DNA of 5,726 nt from Granulosicoccaceae bacterium (lineage in GTDB: Bacteria > Pseudomonadota > Gammaproteobacteria > DAOVJZ01): contig DAOVJZ010000111.1 in assembly GCA_030632035.1 (NCBI GenBank), forward strand, positions 1-5,726. The letters run 5' to 3'. Below, in pieces: positions 1 to 5,725 of this stretch. Every line of letters starts with the position of its first letter. Within the stretch, counting starts at the first letter, position 1. The notes beneath the pieces are model-generated. The model saw nothing but the letters and a program-made list of their open reading frames with translations, had not been told where the DNA came from and made no database searches. Both the position numbers and the translations under genes were made by a program.

Positions 1-1
1 G

Positions 2-874
2 GGAACAGGCATATCACCAAAATCATTAAGCAGACAAAAGAACCTTGGTGAAATAGCGTTCGAGAACAAGGATATGAGTGTGGCGGCTAAATCATTCAAG
101 GCAGCCGTTCAATATGGAAAAGGGTCTGCATTACGGGCATCGGATGAATTTACCGGACTGGCCAAGGCATTATCTGCAACAGGTAATGAGACTGAAGCTA
201 TGAAGGTAATTAAGAATGTGAATCAGGAATTCAGGAATGATAACAAGGTTAAATATGAAACCGGGTTACTCAAGAGTGCTATTTATCGTAAGCAGGGATT
301 ACAGGATTCCGCCGAACAGGCACTTAAAGAAGTAAAAGAGATGGTGGATTTGATGGATGATGAACAGGCCGTTGATGCCACCATGGAATTGGCACAAATT
401 TGTATGGACATGGGTTCTACCGAAGATGCAAAGGAGTTATTACAGACAGTCGTACGAAATAATCATGAGGATGAAGGTGCGCTTGGTAAGGTACAGAGTA
501 TGTTTAAAGATGCAGGGATGGAAGATGAAGGCAAGGAGCTTATCGAATCAACTCGTGATGAAGTGAATAAATTGAATAATAAAGGCGTACAAATGCTCAA
601 GGCGGGCAAGATCGATGAAGCTATTAGCTTGTTTGTAAAAGCGGCTGATACGGCACCCGAGAACAAGACAATCAACCTGAATGCAGCTCAGGTATTGATA
701 ATGAAAGCGAAGAAAAATAAAAAAGATGCTTCTCTTCTGGAAAAGGCAAGTGAATACCTTGAGAATGCTGGTCATAAAGACAGGTTCGATGAAAAATATA
801 TGGCGCTTCTGGATGCCTATGATGAATTGGTTCAATCAAGGGTTGAATCAGGTGATGGCAGAGCCTCTGGCTAA
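2..874 (+). CDS. TPR-repeat protein, 5'-truncated; probably the C-terminal part of a TPR response regulator
   Basis: The reading frame is open from base 2 with no stop, so the first in-frame ATG (74) is probably internal and the true start lies left of the window. The visible 290 residues are almost entirely helical and rich in Lys/Glu/Asp. The clearest TPR is at about residues 192-226 of the visible part (NNKGVQMLKAGKIDEAISLF, then a helix starting NLNAAQVL). Weaker repeats occur around residues 16-73 (GEIAFENKDMSVAAKSFKAA; GLAKALSATGNETEAMKVI) and 85-150. Such repeats are protein-protein scaffolds, and no signal peptide or membrane segment is visible. The histidine kinase gene immediately downstream overlaps by 20 bp. 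From that context, and from known CheY-like receiver plus TPR proteins of Gammaproteobacteria, I infer a receiver domain in the missing N-terminus; the window itself does not show one. A plain TPR protein remains possible. Confidence is high for a real TPR gene and moderate for the response-regulator role. Confidence 0.85.
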   Translation, partial: GTGISPKSLSRQKNLGEIAFENKDMSVAAKSFKAAVQYGKGSALRASDEFTGLAKALSATGNETEAMKVIKNVNQEFRNDNKVKYETGLLKSAIYRKQGLQDSAEQALKEVKEMVDLMDDEQAVDATMELAQICMDMGSTEDAKELLQTVVRNNHEDEGALGKVQSMFKDAGMEDEGKELIESTRDEVNKLNNKGVQMLKAGKIDEAISLFVKAADTAPENKTINLNAAQVLIMKAKKNKKDASLLEKASEYLENAGHKDRFDEKYMALLDAYDELVQSRVESGDGRASG

Positions 875-1577
875 TATCATGGAACACAAACAATCCAGTA
901 ATACTCCTTCACTGGATATCACAACACTGCTTGCATCCTCTATTCATGATATAAAAAACAGTCTGAATGTTTTATTGGCTGATGTTGATGGTATTAGTGA
1001 CTTACTCAACCCTGATGATGCGGCACACCAGAGTGCCTTGCTGAGTTTGAATGCAACAACAAAACGACTCAATAACGAATTAACACAGCTCTTGATTTTG
1101 TACAGAATAAAAACAAACACTTACAAAACAAGTTCGGTATTTATGAATGTCTCCGAATTTCTGGAAGATAAACAGCGTGAATACAAAGTATTTCTTGAAT
1201 CAACCAATATAGAATTAAAAACAGATTGTACTCCTGAGCTTCATTGGAATTTTGATCCTATGCTTATTACCAGTGCAATTAATAATGCATTAAACAATGC
1301 ACAGCGTTATGCAAAAACACAAATTATATTGTCTGCAAAGAAACAAGAGGACATGTTATGTATTCAGGTACAGGATGATGGTGAGGGTTTTCCTGAACAG
1401 ATATTACAGGGTGATATGAAAAGTGGCCTGGATTTAACCCAGGGAAGTACAGGTGTAGGGATTTATTTTTGTCATGAAATAGCCAGCGGTCACTGTAAAG
1501 ACAACAAATGTGGCGAGTTAAAAATGACTAACGAGGGGCCTGATGGGGGAGCCTCCATCAATTTACTTTTACCCTGA
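855..1577 (+). CDS. Small soluble sensor histidine kinase (DHp + HATPase_c)
   Basis: A 240-residue protein kinase that should autophosphorylate on His and pass phosphate to a response regulator, probably the partner encoded upstream. Visible motifs are an H-box at residues 28-38 (SSIHDIKNSLN, phospho-acceptor H31), a helical dimerisation segment to about 87, an N-box at 142-152 (INNALNNAQRY), a G1 box at 174-179 (DDGEGF) and a G2 box at 197-203 (GSTGVGI) followed by YFCHEIA. There is no signal peptide, transmembrane helix, PAS or HAMP domain, so it is cytosolic and lacks its own sensor domain; input may come through the TPR protein. The frame is open back to an ATG at 726, but that start would put 43 extra residues inside the upstream gene. 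ATG 855 is preferred: it gives a 20-bp overlap, with AAGGG 12 nt upstream and AGGTG directly adjacent. ATG 879 is an alternative (232 residues, start beyond the upstream stop). The stop is TGA followed directly by an in-frame TAA. Confidence 0.85.
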   Translation: MAEPLANIMEHKQSSNTPSLDITTLLASSIHDIKNSLNVLLADVDGISDLLNPDDAAHQSALLSLNATTKRLNNELTQLLILYRIKTNTYKTSSVFMNVSEFLEDKQREYKVFLESTNIELKTDCTPELHWNFDPMLITSAINNALNNAQRYAKTQIILSAKKQEDMLCIQVQDDGEGFPEQILQGDMKSGLDLTQGSTGVGIYFCHEIASGHCKDNKCGELKMTNEGPDGGASINLLLP

Positions 1578-1583
1578 TAAAAT

Positions 1584-2255
1584 CTAGAGTGAACCCCAGC
1601 TATCTTTGCGTGTGAGGCGAAGTTTTGGAATAAGAAACCCTAGCAATATACCAGCAAGTAATACACCTGCACCAATAATAAACCATTCCTGCTGGTCATT
1701 GTCTTTTAGTTTTTGATACTGATTGCTAACCACTTGCAATTCGGTTGAAATTTTACCAAGCGATTCTCTTAACGCCTTATTTTCACTATCCAGTTCTATG
1801 GGGCGTGAAGCCGCTTTACTGATAGTCGTGATTTTATTTTTCATTTCACGACTGTTTTTATTCAGACTGGCATTCTCTGCTTTCAGTTCCTTGATTTGAT
1901 TATTGAGTTCATTAACCTTGGTTTCAAGTTGTGAGGCTTTTTTCTGTGCGCGTTCAAGGTTCTTTTCTGTTTTTCTCAGACGATGTTTAGCAATGGGTTT
2001 ATCCGTTATATACTGGCTTAATACCCAACCTTCCACACCATTTTGAGTACGAATTTGTGCATATTTACCATCATCAGATCTATCAAAAACCTCAAGTCGG
2101 GCACCACTTTCTATTTTACGTACAATTTTATTTTGTATTGAAGGGCCTGAACGAATAGTGATAATCAGTCTATCACTGACATAGCGTATCTCTTCAGCTA
2201 TTGCAGTTGAGCCCAGAATGGATAAAAACAGGATTGTGATTATTTTTTTATTCAT
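1584..2255 (-). CDS. SH3-domain and membrane-anchor protein (YgiM-like, TIGR04211-type)
   Basis: A 223-residue envelope protein with the full architecture of the YgiM / 'SH3 and anchor domain' family. Residues 1-20 are a signal peptide (MNKKIITILFLSILGSTAIA, likely cleaved after AIA). Residues 24-86 are a bacterial SH3 domain (RYVSDRLIITIRSGPS through GVEGWVLSQYI). Residues 90-185 are a charged coiled coil. Residues 191-209 form a transmembrane helix (WFIIGAGVLLAGILLGFLI) followed by a basic tail (KLRLTRKDSW). Expected topology: SH3 and coiled coil in the periplasm, anchored in the inner membrane by the C-terminus. The family's exact function is unsettled; SH3b domains often bind peptidoglycan or proteins. 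The gene starts 28 bp after the ABC ATPase stop on the same strand, so co-transcription is likely, and an AT-rich promoter-like stretch also lies in that gap. The ribosome-binding site is weak (GAAAG directly before ATG). It converges with the histidine kinase, 6 bp apart. Confidence 0.9.
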   Translation of the reverse strand: MNKKIITILFLSILGSTAIAEEIRYVSDRLIITIRSGPSIQNKIVRKIESGARLEVFDRSDDGKYAQIRTQNGVEGWVLSQYITDKPIAKHRLRKTEKNLERAQKKASQLETKVNELNNQIKELKAENASLNKNSREMKNKITTISKAASRPIELDSENKALRESLGKISTELQVVSNQYQKLKDNDQQEWFIIGAGVLLAGILLGFLIPKLRLTRKDSWGSL

Positions 2256-2267
2256 CTTTCAGTAGTC

Positions 2268-2285
2268 AATTTTTAATTAAAAATT
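2268..2285. repeat. Perfect 18-bp AT-only palindrome
   Basis: AATTTTTAATTAAAAATT equals its own reverse complement. It lies between the ABC ATPase and the SH3/anchor gene, covering the first two bases of the ABC stop triplet as read on the + strand. Such a sequence could be an operator-like site, a curved AT tract near a promoter, or chance in AT-rich DNA. The exact 9+9 symmetry is seen directly; any function is inference. Confidence 0.5.
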
Positions 2286-2288
2286 ATA
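2283..2288 (-). promoter_or_regulatory. Possible -10 box (TATAAT) for the SH3/anchor gene
   Basis: On the - strand these bases read TATAAT, a perfect sigma-70 -10 hexamer, 27 bp before the SH3/anchor start codon and overlapping the ABC stop. No good -35 is present at 16-18 bp (the hexamer 17 bp upstream reads GATAGT) and there is no extended -10 TG, so this is a weak candidate for an internal promoter within the operon. Confidence 0.22.
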
Positions 2289-3336
2289 GATCATTTTCAG
2301 GAAACACTATCATATGATCGGCGGCAATGCGGATACCCACTTTTTCACCAATGGCATGATCATGATGACTTGGAAACAGGGATAAAACCTTAATACCCCT
2401 GTTAAGCTCCAAAGTATAGAGTATTTCGGCACCTTTGAAGGCTTTTTGAGTCACAGTACCAAATAATTCGCTATTTTCATCGGGCAAAATATCATCCGGG
2501 CGCAGTAATAAATCAACCCGGGTGCCAACGGGCCAACCATAGGCACGATTTCCCCGTACCAGCCCGATTTCTGTCTTCACTGCTTCCGGTGAAGACAGTG
2601 AACCTTTTAAAAATGCACCTTGCCCGATAAAGTCAGCAACAAACCGGTTGGCAGGTTCATGGTACAGGTTATAGGCTGTGTCCCATTGCTGTAACTTACC
2701 GTCATCAATCACACCGATAATATCACCAATAGCAAAGGCTTCATTTTGATCGTGGGTAACAAGAATCCCGGTAATACCTTGTCCTTTAAGAATATCACGG
2801 ACTTCACTACTCAAGTGTTCGCGCATTTCAATATCAAGATTAGAAAAGGGTTCGTCCATCAGAATGAGTTCAGGGTTGGGTGCCAGCGCACGCGCCAGTG
2901 CAACACGTTGTTGTTGGCCACCTGATAATTCATGTGGATAACGATGCCCCATATCAGCAAGACCCACTGTTTTTAACATGGCAGTTGCAATATGTTGTTT
3001 GGAAAGTCCTGACATATCACGTAATCCAAAACAGATATTGTCATTAATATCCATATGCGGGAACAGGGCATAATCCTGAAAGACCATGCCGAGCTTTCTT
3101 TTGTCAGGAGCAATACTAAATCCGGGACGGGAAACCGTTTTTCCTTTCAGAACGATCTCGCCCTTGCGAACTGGTTCGAATCCGGCAATGGCGCGTAATG
3201 CCGTTGTCTTGCCACAACCACTTGGCCCGAGCAGGCAGGCGATTTGTCCTTCCTTGATGTTCATGGATAAATCCTGAACAGCCGGACGACCTTCATAAAT
3301 GCATTCGATATTTTTGACTTCGAGCAGTGTATCCAT
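2284..3336 (-). CDS. ABC transporter ATP-binding protein, FbpC/PotA-type
   Basis: A 350-residue cytoplasmic ATPase that would energise an ABC importer. Visible motifs are Walker A at 37-45 (GPSGCGKTT), Q-loop Q87 (MVFQDYALFPHM), the ABC signature at 137-141 within ELSGGQQQRVALARAL, Walker B at 157-163 (LILMDEP), a D-loop (SNLD) and the switch H195 (LVTHDQNEA). After about residue 235 follows a C-terminal regulatory TOBE-like region (LLLRPDDI around 276-283). This layout and length match the FbpC (ferric iron) / PotA (polyamine) class of importer ATPases; the substrate cannot be read from the ATPase. No permease or binding-protein gene is in the window, so it is an orphan here. It lies downstream of argD-argF on the same strand, as I recall for an ABC ATPase beside argF in Pseudomonas, and is followed after 28 bp by the SH3/anchor gene. 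No clear Shine-Dalgarno precedes ATG 3336, but the start fits the family's N-terminus (MDTLLEVKNIECIY). Confidence 0.93.
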   Translation of the reverse strand: MDTLLEVKNIECIYEGRPAVQDLSMNIKEGQIACLLGPSGCGKTTALRAIAGFEPVRKGEIVLKGKTVSRPGFSIAPDKRKLGMVFQDYALFPHMDINDNICFGLRDMSGLSKQHIATAMLKTVGLADMGHRYPHELSGGQQQRVALARALAPNPELILMDEPFSNLDIEMREHLSSEVRDILKGQGITGILVTHDQNEAFAIGDIIGVIDDGKLQQWDTAYNLYHEPANRFVADFIGQGAFLKGSLSSPEAVKTEIGLVRGNRAYGWPVGTRVDLLLRPDDILPDENSELFGTVTQKAFKGAEILYTLELNRGIKVLSLFPSHHDHAIGEKVGIRIAADHMIVFPENDL

Positions 3337-3372
3337 TGCGATTTTGGCGGCAGATCCGGTTTCTAAAATGTT

Positions 3373-3510
3373 TTAGGAGTCTATCAGACCCAGGATGATT
3401 CTACTGCGCCGGTGGTAGAGCGGCTCAAATTTCCCCGATTCCTCGTTGCGTAGAACTACTATGCGCCTCGAAATCGGTAAAATTTGTTCTCGCTCTACCA
3501 CCTTGCTCAT
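3373..3510 (-). CDS. Candidate small protein (45 aa) between argF and the ABC ATPase, inside a palindromic element
   Basis: A complete ORF of 45 codons running from ATG 3510 to TAA 3373-3375. AGGA sits 7 nt before the ATG, which is ideal spacing. The gaps are 32 bp to the argF stop and 36 bp to the ABC start, as expected for an operon member. The product would be basic and charged (7 Arg in 45 residues), starting MSKVVEREQILPISRR, with hydrophobic stretches RRIVVLR and RIILGLIDS (C-terminus). It has no signal peptide or membrane helix, and I recognise no family. Against it: a 45-codon open frame is not rare by chance, the Arg/Ile codons include several uncommon ones (CGA, AGG, AGA, CGG, ATA twice), and the whole ORF lies inside a 162-bp imperfect palindrome, so it could be an incidental frame in a repeat. 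Both could be true if the repeat family carries the gene. Confidence 0.42.
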   Translation of the reverse strand: MSKVVEREQILPISRRIVVLRNEESGKFEPLYHRRSRIILGLIDS

Positions 3511-3537
3511 AACGAATTCCTGAGTTTGATAGACTCC
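3376..3537. repeat. 162-bp imperfect palindrome (MITE-like or structured-RNA element)
   Basis: The two halves are inverted copies. The ends match perfectly over 11 bp (GGAGTCTATCA at 3376-3386; its complement at 3527-3537), then 7 of the next 9. A 12-bp perfect block (GGTGGTAGAGCG at 3411-3422; complement at 3491-3502) sits exactly 35 bp in from both ends. A third block, AAATTT plus CGATT (3427-3440 against 3472-3485), matches 12 of 14. The centre (about 3441-3471) holds a small further hairpin, GTAG-AA-CTAC. Equal offsets on both sides rule out coincidence. No clear target-site duplication is visible, although short CTAAAAT / ATTTTAG runs (3363-3369 and 3545-3551) extend the symmetry outside the ends. 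Possible identities are a non-autonomous mobile element, a palindromic intergenic repeat, or a structured operon spacer. It fills nearly all of the 206-bp gap and contains the small ORF. Confidence 0.8.
3518..3521 (-). promoter_or_regulatory. Ribosome-binding site of the 45-aa ORF
   Basis: On the - strand AGGA (within CTCAGGAATTCGTTATG) lies 7 nt before ATG 3510. It is the main support for translation of the small ORF. It also lies in the outer arm of the palindrome, opposite TCCTGGG at the ORF's 3' end (about 3390-3396), so in a folded transcript it would be base-paired. Confidence 0.45.
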
Positions 3538-3542
3538 AAATC

Positions 3543-4445
3543 TTATTTTAGCAGGATTTCCAGCAATGCCTTTTGTGCGTGCAGGCGGTTTTCGGCCTCA
3601 TCCCAGACAACGCTTTGTTGACCATCAATGACATCAGCAGAGACTTCCTCACCCCTGTGGGCAGGCAAACAGTGCATGAAAATGGCATCTGAATTGGCGA
3701 TCCCCATGATATTGTCATTTACTTGATATCCTCTGAAAGCTTCTTCGCGCTTCTTCTGCTCCTCTTCTTGTCCCATGCTGGCCCAGACATCGGTTACGAT
3801 CAAATCAGAATTTCTTGAGGCGTTGACGGGATCAGAGATCATTTCCACATGATCACCTGCAATTTTTACCAGATCCGCATCAGGCTCATAGCCTTCAGGT
3901 GTCGCAATATTCAGTTTGAAATCAAACTGGCGTGCGGCATTAATATAGGAATGACACATGTTGTTGCCATCACCAATCCATGTTGCTGTTTTGCCGGCAA
4001 TATCACCACAATGTTCAAACCAGGTTTGCATGTCGGCCAGCAACTGACACGGATGAAAGCGATCCGTTAGTGCATTGATAACAGGCACAGAAGAATATTT
4101 GGCAAACAGTTCAATCTTTTCGTGTTCGAATGTACGAATCATAATGGCATCGACCATGCGTGAGAGAACGCGCGCACTGTCTTCAATCGGTTCACCCCTG
4201 CCAAGCTGTGTATCTCTTGGTGACAGGAAAATTGCACTGCCGCCAAACTGAATCATGCCGGTTTCAAAAGAGACACGCGTACGGGTCGATGATTTTTCAA
4301 ACACCATACCGAGTACCTGATTTTTCAGGGGCTCGTAAATTTCCTTTTTCTTCTGCATGGCTTTTAATTCAATGGCACGCTGAATAAGTGCCTTGAGTTC
4401 CTGAGAAGAAAAATCCGTGAGTGTCAGAAAGTGGCGGACTGACAT
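3543..4445 (-). CDS. argF: Ornithine carbamoyltransferase (anabolic, ArgF)
   Basis: A cytoplasmic enzyme of arginine biosynthesis: carbamoyl phosphate + ornithine gives citrulline + phosphate. All hallmark motifs are intact: carbamoyl-phosphate loop STRTR at 53-57 (KSSTRTRVSFETG), MIRTFEHE around 102-109, HPCQ at 131-134, the ornithine-side segment GDGNNMCHS at 158-166, DVWASMGQE at 219-227 and HCLPAHRGEEV at 258-268. At 300 residues it matches the short anabolic ArgF class (Pseudomonas type, about 305) rather than the longer (about 334-residue) E. coli enzymes. The start codon is 2 bp after the argD stop, with TAGGT about 8 nt before ATG inside the end of argD, indicating translational coupling. 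The sequence ends in LLEILLK. No terminator follows; the next 32 bp lead into the palindromic element and the small ORF, so read-through to the ABC ATPase is likely. Confidence 0.97.
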   Translation of the reverse strand: MSVRHFLTLTDFSSQELKALIQRAIELKAMQKKKEIYEPLKNQVLGMVFEKSSTRTRVSFETGMIQFGGSAIFLSPRDTQLGRGEPIEDSARVLSRMVDAIMIRTFEHEKIELFAKYSSVPVINALTDRFHPCQLLADMQTWFEHCGDIAGKTATWIGDGNNMCHSYINAARQFDFKLNIATPEGYEPDADLVKIAGDHVEMISDPVNASRNSDLIVTDVWASMGQEEEQKKREEAFRGYQVNDNIMGIANSDAIFMHCLPAHRGEEVSADVIDGQQSVVWDEAENRLHAQKALLEILLK

Positions 4446-4447
4446 AA

Positions 4448-5638
4448 TTAAAGACCTACAGCAGACGGGCTTGAGAATTCATTAACAAGCTCAACAACAC
4501 CATTAACAACGGTATCGGCTTCTTGTTTGCTAATGACAAGCGGTGGTAACAGGCGAATCACTTTTTCTGCGGTAACGTTAATGAGTAAACCTTTGTCCAG
4601 TGCGAGCTTAACAAGTTCTGCACATGGGAATGTCAGTTCAATCCCTATCATCAAGCCTTTACCACGGATATCGCTGACGTGTGGATGCGAAGACAAGGCC
4701 TTGTTAAGGGCATCCTCCATATAAGCACCCATTTCCTGCGCCTGTTTATCCAGTTTGTTTTTCTTTGCTGTTTCGATGACAGCAAGCCCGGCACTACAAG
4801 CCAATGGGTTACCACCAAAGGTCGTACCATGATTACCAGCCTGCAAGACTGAAGCGGCTTTACCATTGGCAAGACAGGCACCAATCGGCACACCATTACC
4901 CAGTGCCTTGGCCAGTGTCATGACATCAGGCTTGATATTGTTATGCTGATAAGCGAACCACTTGCCGGTACGACATACACCGGTCTGGATTTCATCCAGC
5001 ATCAATAACCAGTCATGTTGATCACATAGATCACGTAACTGGTTTAGATAATTATCATCAGGAATATTGATACCACCTTCACCCTGTATCGGTTCAACCA
5101 GAATGGCAACCACATTGGATGAATTAGTTGCAATCTTTTTAATGGCTTCAACATCATTAAAATCAACACGTACAAAACCTTGTACCAGCGGTTCAAAACC
5201 GGCGTGTACCTTGCGGTTGCCTGTTGCCGTCAGCGTTGCGAGTGTACGGCCATGGAAACTGCCGTCAGTCACGATAATGACAGGTTTGTTAATACCTTTA
5301 CTATGACCAAACTTGCGTGCAATTTTAATCGCCGCTTCGTTGGCTTCGGCACCGGAGTTACAGAAGAAAGTCTTCTCCATGCCGGAAAGTGAAGCCAGTT
5401 CATTGGCAAGCTGTTCCTGGGTCTTGATGCCGTACAGGTTGGAGGTATGCACCAGCTTGCCGGCTTGATCGCAGACAGCCGCAGTTACCGCCGGATGTGC
5501 ATGACCCAGACCACAGACAGCAATGCCACTTAAGGCATCAAGGTATTTGTTGCCTTTGTCATCCCACAGCCAGACACCTTCACCGTGTTCGAAGGTGACG
5601 GGGAGTCTGTTGTATGTGTTCATCAGCGCATCACTCAT
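4448..5638 (-). CDS. argD: Acetylornithine aminotransferase (ArgD)
   Basis: A PLP enzyme of class-III aminotransferases: N-acetylglutamate semialdehyde + glutamate is interconverted with N-acetylornithine + 2-oxoglutarate; related enzymes also act on succinyl-diaminopimelate in lysine synthesis. Visible features are SGAEANEAAIKIAR at 95-108 (cofactor phosphate region), SFHGRTLATLTATG at 127-140, EPIQGEGG at 182-189, DEIQTG at 215-220 (PLP-ring Asp215), the Schiff-base Lys244 in TLAKALGNGVPIGA and GTTFGGNPLA at 271-280. The 396-residue length is normal. One small oddity is Cys222 in QTGVCRTGK, where Gly is common. Start 5638 is supported by GGGA 10 nt upstream; an ATG 15 bp downstream is possible, but its upstream context is poorer. 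It is the first recognisable gene of the argD-argF unit and follows a terminator-like hairpin after about 22 bp. I see no convincing ArgR box in the 88 bp upstream. Confidence 0.97.
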   Translation of the reverse strand: MSDALMNTYNRLPVTFEHGEGVWLWDDKGNKYLDALSGIAVCGLGHAHPAVTAAVCDQAGKLVHTSNLYGIKTQEQLANELASLSGMEKTFFCNSGAEANEAAIKIARKFGHSKGINKPVIIVTDGSFHGRTLATLTATGNRKVHAGFEPLVQGFVRVDFNDVEAIKKIATNSSNVVAILVEPIQGEGGINIPDDNYLNQLRDLCDQHDWLLMLDEIQTGVCRTGKWFAYQHNNIKPDVMTLAKALGNGVPIGACLANGKAASVLQAGNHGTTFGGNPLACSAGLAVIETAKKNKLDKQAQEMGAYMEDALNKALSSHPHVSDIRGKGLMIGIELTFPCAELVKLALDKGLLINVTAEKVIRLLPPLVISKQEADTVVNGVVELVNEFSSPSAVGL

Positions 5639-5660
5639 GTTTGTTTAATCCCAAACCTGT

Positions 5661-5696
5661 AAAAACAAAAAGGCAGCCACGTGGAACGAGGCCGCC
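5661..5696 (-). terminator. Rho-independent terminator (or attenuator-like hairpin) upstream of argD
   Basis: On the - strand GGCGGCC (5696-5690) pairs with GGCTGCC (5678-5672): 7 bp with one G-U wobble. A further CG/CG pair lies inside, with a TTCCA loop. The T-tract TTTTTGTTTTT (5671-5661) follows directly. This is a textbook intrinsic terminator pointing toward argD. It most simply ends the gene to the right of the window. Because only about 22 bp separate the T-tract from argD's ATG, leaving no room for a normal promoter after it, it may also lie within the argD leader. Confidence 0.72.
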
Positions 5697-5701
5697 ATCT
5701 A

Positions 5702-5725
5702 CTATGCAAATGATTCTAGTGACAA
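5702..5725 (-). CDS. Possible 3' end of an upstream gene (last 7 codons)
   Basis: On the - strand one frame entering from the right edge reads LSLESFA and ends in tandem in-frame stops TAG TAG, followed within a few bases by the terminator hairpin. That arrangement fits a gene ending here. Seven codons are too few to identify a product, and a non-coding origin is equally possible. Confidence 0.22.
   Translation of the reverse strand: MSLESFA

Noticed and set aside
713..728. A-rich run (GAAAAATAAAAAAGATG) in the TPR gene as a programmed frameshift site into the kinase frame
   Set aside because: The TPR frame continues with normal helical protein for about 50 more codons and the kinase has its own start; no slippery heptamer with a downstream structure was seen.
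726..854. N-terminal extension of the histidine kinase to the ATG at 726
   Set aside because: It would overlap the TPR gene by about 150 bp and the extra residues (Trp/Met-rich) look like an out-of-frame reading of the TPR codons; ATG 855 or 879 fits better.
463..893. Antisense ORFs on the - strand opposite the TPR gene
   Set aside because: They lack ribosome-binding sites, overlap each other in different frames and have compositions expected from the complement of a Lys/Glu-rich coding sequence.
1542..1571. Hairpin GATGG...CCATC followed by a T-rich run at the end of the histidine kinase gene, as a terminator
   Set aside because: Only about 5-6 stem bp, located within coding sequence, and the T-run is interrupted by A and C; too weak to call.
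3086..3277. + strand ORF opposite the ABC ATPase Walker A region, and similar + strand ORFs opposite argF and argD
   Set aside because: All lie entirely within strongly supported genes on the other strand with intact catalytic motifs; they are shadows.
3411..3502. tRNA-like motifs in the palindrome (GGTAGAGCG resembles a tRNA D-arm on both strands; CGATTTCGAGG vaguely resembles a T-arm)
   Set aside because: No acceptor stem, anticodon arm or CCA end can be placed with correct spacing on either strand; the likeness is limited to short words.
5645..5698. 17-codon leader-peptide ORF (- strand) across the hairpin upstream of argD
   Set aside because: No ribosome-binding site and no arginine codons, so it does not look like an attenuation leader; most likely incidental.
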